From RGIG4140 sp045532865 (GTDB lineage: Bacteria > Pseudomonadota > Alphaproteobacteria > CAAHEQ01 > UBA3637), in contig JAZSGT010000025.1 in assembly GCA_045532865.1 (NCBI GenBank), forward strand, positions 1 through 54,865: 54,865 nucleotides of DNA. Direction: 5' to 3'. Every line of letters begins with the position of its first letter. Position 1 is the first letter of the stretch. Both the position numbers and the translations under genes were made by a program. Below are positions 8,233 to 16,277 of the stretch, piece by piece. The notes under the pieces are model-generated. The model saw nothing but the letters and a program-made list of their open reading frames with translations. It did not search any database and was not told where the DNA came from.

Positions 8233-9642
8233 ATGAAATATATTTTATTACTTATTTTATATGGGGTTGTGTTTTTTTATCCCTTTTCTTTGTATGAAAA
8301 AGGGGTTTCTTTTTTTTCTCAAGAACCGGAATATTTCTTTTTTTCGCGGCAAGAATCAATTTTCAACAATAAGGATAAAAAAAATAATTTCTTATCATTG
8401 TTTTTTTCTGAGAATGAGAGAAAAAAATTTAAAGAATTACATGTCTGTTTATTTCAGAAGGAAATTTTGCAACGAAATAAAAAAATTTTATTTGCAGAAC
8501 CTAATCGGTTAAAAAGATTTTTTGATACAGCGTGTATAAAAAGAAGTGATGCTATTCGATTTGCAACGCATAAAATGTGGAAAAATTATCTTTATAAATC
8601 ATTTGATGGCAAAAAAATTTGTAAAGAATGGAATAATTGTGCTACTCTGATAGAAGATGACTCTGACCATATGGTTTTGGGTTGGGATCGGCACGGAGTT
8701 GAGGTTTTTGCTAAAACAGATGATGAATATAAAAGTATGCCAGTGACTTTTGATTTGGCTCAAAAAGATGAAAACTTAAAAGAAGATAAATTAAAAGGTT
8801 TTGTTGAAATACAAATTCCATCAGGTGGGCTGGGGAATCAACTTTTTGGATATTGGAGTGGGGTAATTTATGCGCTTAAAAACAATAAAAAACCTTTATT
8901 CTATCAGAAATCCCATATTGAAGAGTATTTAATACTGCCTTACAAAACAAGCGAAAAAGTGAAATTTAACTATGGGGCTCAACCGGAATATATTAAAAAA
9001 CATGTGGAAAATTTTGTTTCAAATGGAAGTTCTCATCACACTATTAATGAAAAAGGAAATTTTATCTATTTAAATGGGTATTCTCAGTCATGGCGTAATT
9101 TTACTGGATATGAAGATTATATTCGAGAACACACTGTTTTCAAGTACCCAATGCTTGCAAAAAGCAAAGAAATTGCTCAAAAAATGCAACAGGAAAATTC
9201 TGTTTCTATTCATGTTCGAAGAGGCGATTATGTTTGGCAGGGATATGTTTTGTTAACACAAAAATATTATACACAAGCCATTGAATATATGAACGCAAAT
9301 CTAGATAACCCTCATTTTTATATTTTTTCAAACGATATGAAGTGGGTGAGAGAAAATTTAAAAATAGATGCTCCTCATACATTTGTTGATTGGAATAAGA
9401 AAGATTATCAGGATTTAGAATTAATGTCGTTTTGTAAAAATCACATTATTGCAAATTCAACATTTTCTTGGTGGGGTGCTTTTTTAAGCAAGAATAAAAA
9501 TAAGATAATTATTGCTCCTGATAAACATGCAAGTTGGACGGGAGATTGGTTTAACTCTCTTCTTGCTCCAGATTTTGTTACTTTAGATGTTGATTTTTAT
9601 TATTGGGATAAAAAGAAAAATGATTTTATAATAAAAAAATAA
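8233..9642 (+). CDS. GT11-family alpha-1,2-fucosyltransferase-like enzyme with signal anchor and long N-terminal extension
   Basis: Residues 197 onward form a GT11 domain: SGGLGNQLFGYW (197-208), the GDP-binding HVRRGDY (327-333) and NSTFSWWGA (408-416). GT11 enzymes move fucose from GDP-fucose onto galactose in glycans. The usual length is about 300 residues; this protein has 469, because of a roughly 190-residue N-terminal part with a hydrophobic segment at residues 3-20 (signal anchor or signal peptide). Residues 116-165 contain W116, C130 and C136-ATL, a pattern also found in the GT2 protein at 50185-51531. A GDP-fucose enzyme with an export-type N-terminus is odd for a bacterium; it may be tethered with its domain in the cytoplasm. 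The ribosome site is weak. Confidence 0.87.
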   Translation: MKYILLLILYGVVFFYPFSLYEKGVSFFSQEPEYFFFSRQESIFNNKDKKNNFLSLFFSENERKKFKELHVCLFQKEILQRNKKILFAEPNRLKRFFDTACIKRSDAIRFATHKMWKNYLYKSFDGKKICKEWNNCATLIEDDSDHMVLGWDRHGVEVFAKTDDEYKSMPVTFDLAQKDENLKEDKLKGFVEIQIPSGGLGNQLFGYWSGVIYALKNNKKPLFYQKSHIEEYLILPYKTSEKVKFNYGAQPEYIKKHVENFVSNGSSHHTINEKGNFIYLNGYSQSWRNFTGYEDYIREHTVFKYPMLAKSKEIAQKMQQENSVSIHVRRGDYVWQGYVLLTQKYYTQAIEYMNANLDNPHFYIFSNDMKWVRENLKIDAPHTFVDWNKKDYQDLELMSFCKNHIIANSTFSWWGAFLSKNKNKIIIAPDKHASWTGDWFNSLLAPDFVTLDVDFYYWDKKKNDFIIKK

Positions 9643-9671
9643 AAATTTTTATAAATCATTTTTGATATAAA

Positions 9672-9701
9672 AAAACCACCAATTTAATTGGTGGTTTTTT
9701 C
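9672..9701. terminator. Bidirectional Rho-independent terminator
   Basis: A perfect stem AAAACCACCAAT (9672-9683) with ATTGGTGGTTTT (9687-9698), loop TTA, has A runs on the left and T runs on the right. It serves both the fucosyltransferase gene and the convergent flavin oxidoreductase gene. Confidence 0.85.
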
Positions 9702-9715
9702 TTCCTCTTCAGAAT

Positions 9716-11272
9716 TTATTGACCTTGTAAAAGGGCATCAATTAATTCTTGTACGCTTGGAATGTTTCCATTCTTATACATTGGATCTTCCCCAAAACGA
9801 TATCCACTATGACCACAGAACATTAAATTATTGTCAATACTTTCGCCATGAGCAATGGCTGTTAATGTCTTGTTGATGCAGAATGAACGAGAATCGGGAA
9901 GTCTATCTAAATGCCCATCTGCTTGTGACCAGCCGGAAAAAGCACAAGCTGACAAACATCCAACACAGTTTGCCCTGTCTTGTTTAATTTGTTCATTTTC
10001 TTCATTTGTTAAGAAAATAATAGAATTATCAGGTGTGCGAGTAACAACAGGTCGTGAGCCTGCTAAAAATTTATTTGCACGCTTAAAGTCATGTTCTGTT
10101 AAATAAACGGTTAACGCTTGAGAAATTGCAAAAGGTTTTACAAAAATACCTTCTGCTTTTTCCATATAAGGCATTTCAGTATCTTTTCGATCCATTAATG
10201 TTCTTAAAAATTTATTATTAACAGCAGAAGAATAAAAACCTGTTGGTGAAAAACGTTGTAAAATAATATCACCTTTTTTTAGACCTCTTAGGCAACCTTG
10301 CCATGCTTTGGCGACTGGGCTTTCTTTTGTTAATAAAGGTCTTGTTCCTAATTGAAAAGCAATAGGGCCAATTTCAGGATTATCGATTAAATCTTCAAAT
10401 TCTGAAAGATTCCAAACACCACCAGCCATAATCAATGGTACATGATTTAAATTATATTCATTTAATTGTTTGCGTAAAGCAACTAAACGTTCATAAGGAC
10501 GTTCAGGTTGTTCAGGATTTTCTGAATTTGATAATCCGTTATGGCCCCCAGCTCTCCAAGGGTCTTCATAAACAACACCTCCTAAATATTCCATACAATT
10601 TTTGTAACTTCTTAACCAAAGCGCTCTAAATGCTCTAGCTGATGAAACAATAGGGTAGTAATATAAACCATATTTTGAGGCGATTTCTGCTAGTTTGTAT
10701 GGCATACCAGCACCACAGGTAATCCCATGAACAAGGCTATGAACTTTATCAAGCATACCATCAACAACAGGTACAGCTTCCCCCATTCTTTTTTGGTATT
10801 GAAAACGCAACGAGCCAAGAGTTTCTTGAACTTTTTCACCCATGGCAACGATTTTTTCTTGATATTTTTCTGGTGCTTTTTCTCGGATGTTTTTCATCAC
10901 CTGTTCACAAGCGTTCATAACTCCTTCTAAAATTGGGATACTGCCACCCATTTCCCACAAAACGTTCATATGAATACGTCCATTACCACCAGAAATTTCA
11001 TGAGCGATTTTTGCTTGGGAAATACCACCACGAATTGACATTTCAATTAATTCTTTGTGGCGTTCTGGTCTTGTTTTTTGTGTATAAACTTTAGGAATAA
11101 CCTTTCCTTTCTCATCATATTCATCAGCAAATACACCAGAAATTGTGCCGACTGCTCCAGCCTTTGCCCAAGCTCCTGAAGATTGTCCATCTGAAACAGC
11201 AATACCTTTTCCCCCTTCAATCAGAGGAATAACTTCTTTGCCTGAAATCATAACTGGATTAACTTTTTTCAT
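9716..11272 (-). CDS. NAD(P)H-dependent flavin oxidoreductase, nitronate monooxygenase/YrpB-like family
   Basis: An FMN-dependent TIM-barrel protein of 518 residues. Family features are the GKGIAVSDGQSSG start, HGITCGAGMP in the substrate/FMN region, AGGVWN and QLGTRPLLTKES (phosphate binding). It is longer than the usual 320-350 residues: the C-terminal third adds a Cys cluster (CVGCLSACAF, plus CIN and FCGHSGY), possibly metal-binding. The exact substrate cannot be told. I prefer ATG 11272 because AAAGGAT stands 5 bp upstream; the longer ATG at 11299 has no ribosome site. Confidence 0.8.
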   Translation of the reverse strand: MKKVNPVMISGKEVIPLIEGGKGIAVSDGQSSGAWAKAGAVGTISGVFADEYDEKGKVIPKVYTQKTRPERHKELIEMSIRGGISQAKIAHEISGGNGRIHMNVLWEMGGSIPILEGVMNACEQVMKNIREKAPEKYQEKIVAMGEKVQETLGSLRFQYQKRMGEAVPVVDGMLDKVHSLVHGITCGAGMPYKLAEIASKYGLYYYPIVSSARAFRALWLRSYKNCMEYLGGVVYEDPWRAGGHNGLSNSENPEQPERPYERLVALRKQLNEYNLNHVPLIMAGGVWNLSEFEDLIDNPEIGPIAFQLGTRPLLTKESPVAKAWQGCLRGLKKGDIILQRFSPTGFYSSAVNNKFLRTLMDRKDTEMPYMEKAEGIFVKPFAISQALTVYLTEHDFKRANKFLAGSRPVVTRTPDNSIIFLTNEENEQIKQDRANCVGCLSACAFSGWSQADGHLDRLPDSRSFCINKTLTAIAHGESIDNNLMFCGHSGYRFGEDPMYKNGNIPSVQELIDALLQGQ

Positions 11273-11394
11273 ACTATATCCTTTCAGTAGGTGGTCCATT
11301 TGAGTATGGATCTATTAAGATTTTTTGAGTATAACAAAAAATGAAATAAAGAGCAAAGTTTTTTTAACTTTTTTGAATTTAAAAATAAAAATGC

Positions 11395-11422
11395 TTGTTT
11401 TTTTATATACTTTTATTATACT
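11395..11422 (+). promoter_or_regulatory. Putative promoter of the serine-phosphatase regulator
   Basis: TTGTTT (11395-11400) and TATACT (11417-11422), 16 bp apart. Transcription would begin around 11429, so an ATG at 11430 would be leaderless; the alternative start at 11466 would leave a 36-nt leader. Confidence 0.45.
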
Positions 11423-11429
11423 AAAATTT

Positions 11430-13421
11430 ATGAATGAGAGAGCTCTTTATTTAACAGGCGAAGGTATGAGTTTAGAGAAGATGCAAAAATTCTCTAAAAT
11501 GTTACATTTGTCACTTTGGCCAACAAAGGAAAAACCATTTTTATCAGAAGGAACAAAAAAGCAAATTCCTCCTTTGTGTGTTGTTATTGGGGATGTTTCA
11601 GAAGATCGTTTTAAAGAAATATTAAAATGTCCAATTGAAGGTATTATTGATGCAAATGCAACAAAAAAAAGTATGTCTGATTTTATTGAATCGTTGCAAA
11701 TACGCAAATTTCCAAACGCACTAGGTTTGTTGTTAACTGGTCCTTTGGTTTATAAGTATGATGTTGCATACATTTTTACCGGAGCACTACAGTTGCGTCG
11801 CAAATTTTCTGATGCAAGGCGAAAAGCTATTCACCTTGCAGTGCATGAATCTTTGGTAAATGGATTATTTCATGGCAATTTAGAATTATCAAGTTCTATG
11901 CGACAAGATATTGTCGGATTTGTGTCATATCTTGATTTAATTAGCAATCGGTTAAATACCCCAAAGTATGCTAAAAAAGCGATTTCAATTTTTTCCACGT
12001 GGAATAAGTTAAAGCTTGAAATTAAAATTAAAGATGAAGGAATGGGGTACTCTTTAGCACAAATTTTAAAAAGGGATTCGGGTGACACCTCATCAAAAAG
12101 TGGGCGTGGATTACAAATTATTGCGCATGCAGTGGATTCATGTACAATTGACAACTATGGTAAGGAAATTACACTTTCCTTTTTGCGTGAAAGCAAAAAA
12201 AGTAGTGTGATCCAAAATCTTGCATCAACACCTGAAGTTGTTATGCAAACAGATATATCTTCAAGTAAAGTGTTAATTATTGAAGATAATAAAAGTAATC
12301 AAGCACTTTTAGCAGGGTTATTAGCTCAAATTGGTGTGGGCAGAATTGAGGTTGCATCAACAGGGGAGGAAGGACTTAAAAAAGTTGTAGAGTTTAAGCC
12401 TGATTTGATTATTTTGGATATTGTGTTACCACAAATGGATGGGTATGAAGTTCTTTTACAGTTAAAACAAATTGATAAAGATCATAAAATTCCAATTTTA
12501 ATTCAAACATCGACAGACACGCGTGAAGCAAGGGACAGAACTTTTAAGGCTGGGGCATCTGACTTTATTACAAAGCCGATAAATCCATTAGAGTTTTTTA
12601 CACGTGTTCGTGTTCATTTGGAAAATAAAAAATTAGTTGAATATCTTTCAGCTCAGTTGAATCAAATTAATGAAGAACTGCGTTTGTCTCAAAAAATGCA
12701 ACGTAGTTTGTTACCACAAAGCAGTCAGTTAGAGCAAATAAAAGAAAAATGTAATGTGGATATTGCATCTTTCTTTTCACCGTCAGATAGGTTAGGTGGA
12801 GATTTTTGGCAAATTATTGAGTTGTCAGAAAAGAAGTTTGGTCTTTTTTTGTGTGATTTTTCAGGTCATGGATTATCAGCCTCGTTAAACACATTTAGAT
12901 TGCACACATTAATATTCCAGTTAAAAGATAAAGTTAAAAACCCATCTGACTTTTTAAGGTTGTTGAATTTGCAGTTGTGCCAATTGTTGCCAAGAGGCCA
13001 ATTTGCAACATTCTTCTTTTGTATTTTTGATACAAATGCGCAAACGCTTTCTTATGCTGGAGCAGGTTCTCCACCACCATTTTTAAAAACAAGGAATGGG
13101 ATTTTACTTTTATCGACCCAAGGGTTGCCACTTGGCATTTCTCCAAATGCGAAATATGATGATTACAAAATTGATTTTTGCCCAGGAGATAAATTAATTT
13201 TGTATAGTGATGCATTGGTGGAAGAAAAAGCAGCTGATGGGTTAAGATTAGGTGAAGAAGGTTTAATCAGTTTGTTGCAAACGGTGTTTAGATATAAAGA
13301 TAATAGAGAAGCTGTTTCTCAATTAATGCAGTTATTCTTTAAAATGTTACCTCCACCACCACAAGATGATGTAACATTGGTTTGGGTTGATGCATTACCT
13401 CCAAAAAGAAAGAAAAAATAA
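11430..13421 (+). CDS. Partner-switching regulator: HATPase (RsbW-like) - receiver - PP2C phosphatase (RsbU-like)
   Basis: A 663-residue cytoplasmic signalling protein. After about 130 unassigned residues comes a GHKL ATPase domain with N-box AVHESLVNGLFHGN, DEGMGYS (G1) and SGRGLQII (G2), as in anti-sigma kinases. Next is a receiver domain with LIIEDN, phospho-acceptor Asp in LDIVLPQMDGYE and Lys in FITKPINP. A short helical linker (QLNQINEELRLSQKMQRSLLP) leads to a PP2C-type phosphatase: GGDFW, DFSGHG, GAGSPPPF, GLPLG, LYSDALVE, QDDVTLVWV. Such proteins phosphorylate or dephosphorylate a STAS anti-anti-sigma factor; none is in this window. Kinase and phosphatase in one chain is uncommon. 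The start is uncertain (11430 or 11466). It overlaps rsmE by one base. Confidence 0.85.
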   Translation: MNERALYLTGEGMSLEKMQKFSKMLHLSLWPTKEKPFLSEGTKKQIPPLCVVIGDVSEDRFKEILKCPIEGIIDANATKKSMSDFIESLQIRKFPNALGLLLTGPLVYKYDVAYIFTGALQLRRKFSDARRKAIHLAVHESLVNGLFHGNLELSSSMRQDIVGFVSYLDLISNRLNTPKYAKKAISIFSTWNKLKLEIKIKDEGMGYSLAQILKRDSGDTSSKSGRGLQIIAHAVDSCTIDNYGKEITLSFLRESKKSSVIQNLASTPEVVMQTDISSSKVLIIEDNKSNQALLAGLLAQIGVGRIEVASTGEEGLKKVVEFKPDLIILDIVLPQMDGYEVLLQLKQIDKDHKIPILIQTSTDTREARDRTFKAGASDFITKPINPLEFFTRVRVHLENKKLVEYLSAQLNQINEELRLSQKMQRSLLPQSSQLEQIKEKCNVDIASFFSPSDRLGGDFWQIIELSEKKFGLFLCDFSGHGLSASLNTFRLHTLIFQLKDKVKNPSDFLRLLNLQLCQLLPRGQFATFFFCIFDTNAQTLSYAGAGSPPPFLKTRNGILLLSTQGLPLGISPNAKYDDYKIDFCPGDKLILYSDALVEEKAADGLRLGEEGLISLLQTVFRYKDNREAVSQLMQLFFKMLPPPPQDDVTLVWVDALPPKRKKK

Positions 13422-14116
13422 TGATTAGATTGTTTGTTGATGAAAAATTAGAAAAGGGAAGAAATATTTCTCTTGATGAAAAAAAAGCACATTATTTAAT
13501 GCATGTTATGCGTTGTAATGTGGGTGATGAGGTGTATCTTTTTAATGGAAAAGAGGGTGAATTTAAATCTACAATTTTGCAAGAATCAAAGAAAAAATTT
13601 TTACTCAATATTGTTGAAAAAACAAAAGAATTTTCACCTGTCGAATCATGTATTTTGTGCCCAGCAATTATTAAAAAAGAAAATATGGATTTTGTTTTGC
13701 AAAAAGCAACAGAGTTGGGAGTGAGTGAAATTTTTCCCGTTATAACGGATAGAACAGTTGTTCGGAATTTTAATTTAGAACGGGCAAAATCAATAGTTGC
13801 AGAAGCTGCAGAACAATCGGAAAGATTGGATTGTCCACTTGTGCATGAACCAACAACGTTGCTTGATTTGTTTAAAAAGTTGCCTGATAATGCAAGTGTT
13901 TTTTTTCTGTCTGAACGAGGTAAAACAACATATCAAAAAACTGATATTAAAACGCCTGTTTTTTTAATTGGCCCAGAAGGTGGTTTTACTTCAAAAGAAA
14001 TACAGTATATTGAAAATATAGAAAATGTAAAAACCGTTCATTTAGGAGAGACGATTTTGCGTGCTGAAACGGCTTCAATTGCCATTTTGTCTTGTTGGCA
14101 GTATCAAGTGTTTTAA
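13421..14116 (+). CDS. rsmE: 16S rRNA (uracil-1498-N3)-methyltransferase
   Basis: A SPOUT-class methyltransferase that makes m3U1498 in 16S rRNA using SAM. The 231 residues are typical. Family motifs: LFNGKEGEF in the N-terminal PUA-like part, KATELGVSEIFPV, the knot loop LIGPEGGFTSKE and the C-terminal LGETILRAETASI. Its ATG overlaps the upstream stop codon (TAATG at 13419-13423), so the two genes are translationally coupled. Confidence 0.94.
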   Translation: MIRLFVDEKLEKGRNISLDEKKAHYLMHVMRCNVGDEVYLFNGKEGEFKSTILQESKKKFLLNIVEKTKEFSPVESCILCPAIIKKENMDFVLQKATELGVSEIFPVITDRTVVRNFNLERAKSIVAEAAEQSERLDCPLVHEPTTLLDLFKKLPDNASVFFLSERGKTTYQKTDIKTPVFLIGPEGGFTSKEIQYIENIENVKTVHLGETILRAETASIAILSCWQYQVF

Positions 14117-14135
14117 TTTTTTTTATTTTAAATAT

Positions 14136-14170
14136 AAAAAAATCCCCACTATAAAGTAGGGATTTTTTTT
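14136..14170. terminator. Bidirectional terminator between rsmE and groEL
   Basis: The stem AAAAAATCCC...GGGATTTTTT is continued by A-T, C-G and T-A pairs around an ATAA loop with one internal mismatch. T runs lie on both sides in the respective directions, ending both rsmE and the convergent groES-groEL transcript. Confidence 0.85.
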
Positions 14171-14186
14171 CTTTTGTTTAAGAGGG

Positions 14187-15836
14187 TTAGTACATGCCAC
14201 CCATTCCACCCATGCCAGGCATACCACCTGCAGCATGGTCACAGGAGCATTTTTCTTCTGGTTTATCAGCAACCATAGCTTCTGTTGTGATGAGCAAGCC
14301 GCCGATTGAAGAAGCGCCTTCTAAAGCTGTACGAACAACTTTTGTTGGGTCAATAATGCCAGATTGGAACATGTCTGTATATTGTCCATTTTGGGCATCA
14401 TATCCAATTGTTGTTTCATATTTTTCAAGCAATTTGCCAACAATGACAGAACCATCAACAGCAGCATTTTGAGCAATTTGGCGAATTGGTGCTTGAAGTG
14501 CTTTACGGATGATGTCGATACCAACGCGTTGGTCATCATTTTGAGGTGTTAAACCATCCAATGCTTTTGTTGCATATAATAATGCTGTACCACCACCTGG
14601 GACAATACCTTCTTTAACAGCTGCACGTGTTGCATGTAATGCATCATCAACACGATCTTTCTTTTCTTTCACTTCTAATTCAGAAGCTCCACCAACTTTG
14701 ATAACTGCAACGCCACCAGAAAGTTTTCCAAGGCGTTCTTGCAATTTTTCACGATCATAATCAGAAGTTGTTTCTTCAATTTGTTGTCTGATTTGGTGAA
14801 CGCGTGCCAAAATTGCAGCTTTGTCGCCAGAACCATCAACAATTGTTGTGTCTTCTTTTGTGATTGTAACTGATTTTGCAGTTCCTAAGTGTGAAATGTT
14901 CACATCTTCTAATTTCATACCAAGGTCAGCTGAAACAACTTGACCATTTGTGAGAATAGCAATGTCCTCTAAAATAGCTTTGCGTCTGTCACCGAATCCA
15001 GGTGCTTTAACAGCAGCAATTTTTAAACCACCACGTAATTTGTTAACAACAAGAGTTGCAAGTGCTTCACCTTCAATATCTTCTGCAATAATCAAAAGAG
15101 GGCGTCCTGTTTGAACAACTGCTTCTAAAACAGGAATCAATGATTGAAGGTTAGAAAGTTTTGCTTCGTGAATTAAGATGTATGGGTTATCTAATTCAAC
15201 AGTCATTTTTTCTGGATTTGTGATGAAGTATGGTGAGAGGTAACCTCTGTCAAATTGCATACCTTCAACAACATCTAACTCTGTTTCCATACCTTTTGCA
15301 TCTTCAACAGTAATGACACCTTCATTGCCAACTTTTTCCATTGCTTGTGCAATGTAGTTTCCAATTGAAGCATCACCGTTTGCAGAAATTGTACCGATTT
15401 GAGCAATTTCAGCAGATGTTGAGATTTTTTTAGAACGTGATTTAATATCTTCAACAACAGCAGTAACAGCTGTGTCAATACCACGTTTTAAATCCATTGG
15501 ATTCATGCCGGCAGCAACAGCTTTGCAACCTTCACGAATAATTGCTTGAGCCAAAACGGTTGCTGTTGTTGTACCGTCACCTGCAACGTCTGCAGATTTT
15601 GATGCAACTTCACGAACCATTTGTGCACCCATGTTTTCAAATTTATCTGATAATTCAATTTCTTTTGCAACCGAGACGCCATCTTTTGTGATTTTTGGTG
15701 CACCATATGATTTGCCAAGAACAACATTGCGACCTTTTGGTCCCAAAGTTACTTTGACTGTGTCTGCTAAAATATCAACGCCGCGCAACATTTTTGTGCG
15801 TGCATCAGTTCCGAATTTAATTTCTTTTGCTGACAT
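14187..15836 (-). CDS. groL: Chaperonin GroEL
   Basis: The 60-kDa chaperonin, 549 residues. It begins MSAKEIKFG, has the ATP-binding KVTLGPKGRNVVL and DVAGDGTTTATVLAQ motifs, and ends in the typical Gly/Met tail GGMPGMGGMGGMY. Together with GroES it folds proteins in an ATP-driven double ring. The gene lies 15 bp downstream of groS in one operon, with TTAAGGAAAGAGGAAAA as a strong ribosome site. Confidence 0.99.
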   Translation of the reverse strand: MSAKEIKFGTDARTKMLRGVDILADTVKVTLGPKGRNVVLGKSYGAPKITKDGVSVAKEIELSDKFENMGAQMVREVASKSADVAGDGTTTATVLAQAIIREGCKAVAAGMNPMDLKRGIDTAVTAVVEDIKSRSKKISTSAEIAQIGTISANGDASIGNYIAQAMEKVGNEGVITVEDAKGMETELDVVEGMQFDRGYLSPYFITNPEKMTVELDNPYILIHEAKLSNLQSLIPVLEAVVQTGRPLLIIAEDIEGEALATLVVNKLRGGLKIAAVKAPGFGDRRKAILEDIAILTNGQVVSADLGMKLEDVNISHLGTAKSVTITKEDTTIVDGSGDKAAILARVHQIRQQIEETTSDYDREKLQERLGKLSGGVAVIKVGGASELEVKEKKDRVDDALHATRAAVKEGIVPGGGTALLYATKALDGLTPQNDDQRVGIDIIRKALQAPIRQIAQNAAVDGSVIVGKLLEKYETTIGYDAQNGQYTDMFQSGIIDPTKVVRTALEGASSIGGLLITTEAMVADKPEEKCSCDHAAGGMPGMGGMGGMY

Positions 15837-15851
15837 AATTTTCCTCTTTCC

Positions 15852-16139
15852 TTAAGCTAAAATTCCGAGTACATCGGATTCTTTCATGATTAATAAGTCT
15901 TCACCATTAATTTTGATTTCAGTTCCAGACCATTTACTAAATAAGACTTTGTCGCCTTCTTTTAAAGTCATTGGAATCATATTTCCTTTTTCATCACGGC
16001 CACCAGGACCAACAGCAGTTACAACACCTTGAGATGGTTTTTCTTTTGCTGTGTCTGGAATGATGATGCCACCAGCTGTTCTGTTTTCTTCTTGTGTGCG
16101 TTTGATGACAACACGATCAAGTAATGGTTTAAAATTCAT
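15852..16139 (-). CDS. groS: Co-chaperonin GroES
   Basis: The 10-kDa lid of the chaperonin, 95 residues. It begins MNFKPLLDRVVIKR, has the mobile-loop region TAGGIIIPDTAKEKPSQG and ends with the ILA segment. First gene of the groES-groEL operon; its control region carries a 12-bp inverted repeat at 16191-16223. AAAGGATA precedes the ATG. Confidence 0.98.
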   Translation of the reverse strand: MNFKPLLDRVVIKRTQEENRTAGGIIIPDTAKEKPSQGVVTAVGPGGRDEKGNMIPMTLKEGDKVLFSKWSGTEIKINGEDLLIMKESDVLGILA

Positions 16140-16177
16140 TGTTTCTATATCCTTTCAAGTTTTAAGTTTCGATGTAT

Positions 16178-16223
16178 ATTAAATAGTATGTAAGCACGCA
16201 AAAGTCAAGGGTTTGCGTGCTTA
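16178..16223 (-). promoter_or_regulatory. groES promoter embedded in a 12-bp perfect inverted repeat
   Basis: TAAGCACGCAAA (16191-16202), a 9-bp spacer, and TTTGCGTGCTTA (16212-16223) form a perfect inverted repeat. Read on the minus strand, the spacer contains -35 TTGACT (16208-16203); a TTTAAT -10 lies at 16183-16178 with 19-bp spacing (weaker alternatives exist). A repressor bound here would cover the -35. The half-sites match 7 of 9 positions of CIRCE (TTAGCACTC), but the spacing differs. There is no T run after the repeat on the minus strand, so it is not the lepA terminator. Confidence 0.65.
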
Positions 16224-16277
16224 TTTTAATAGTTTTCAACAATAATTTTTAAACAAGAGAAGTTTTTATATAAAAAA

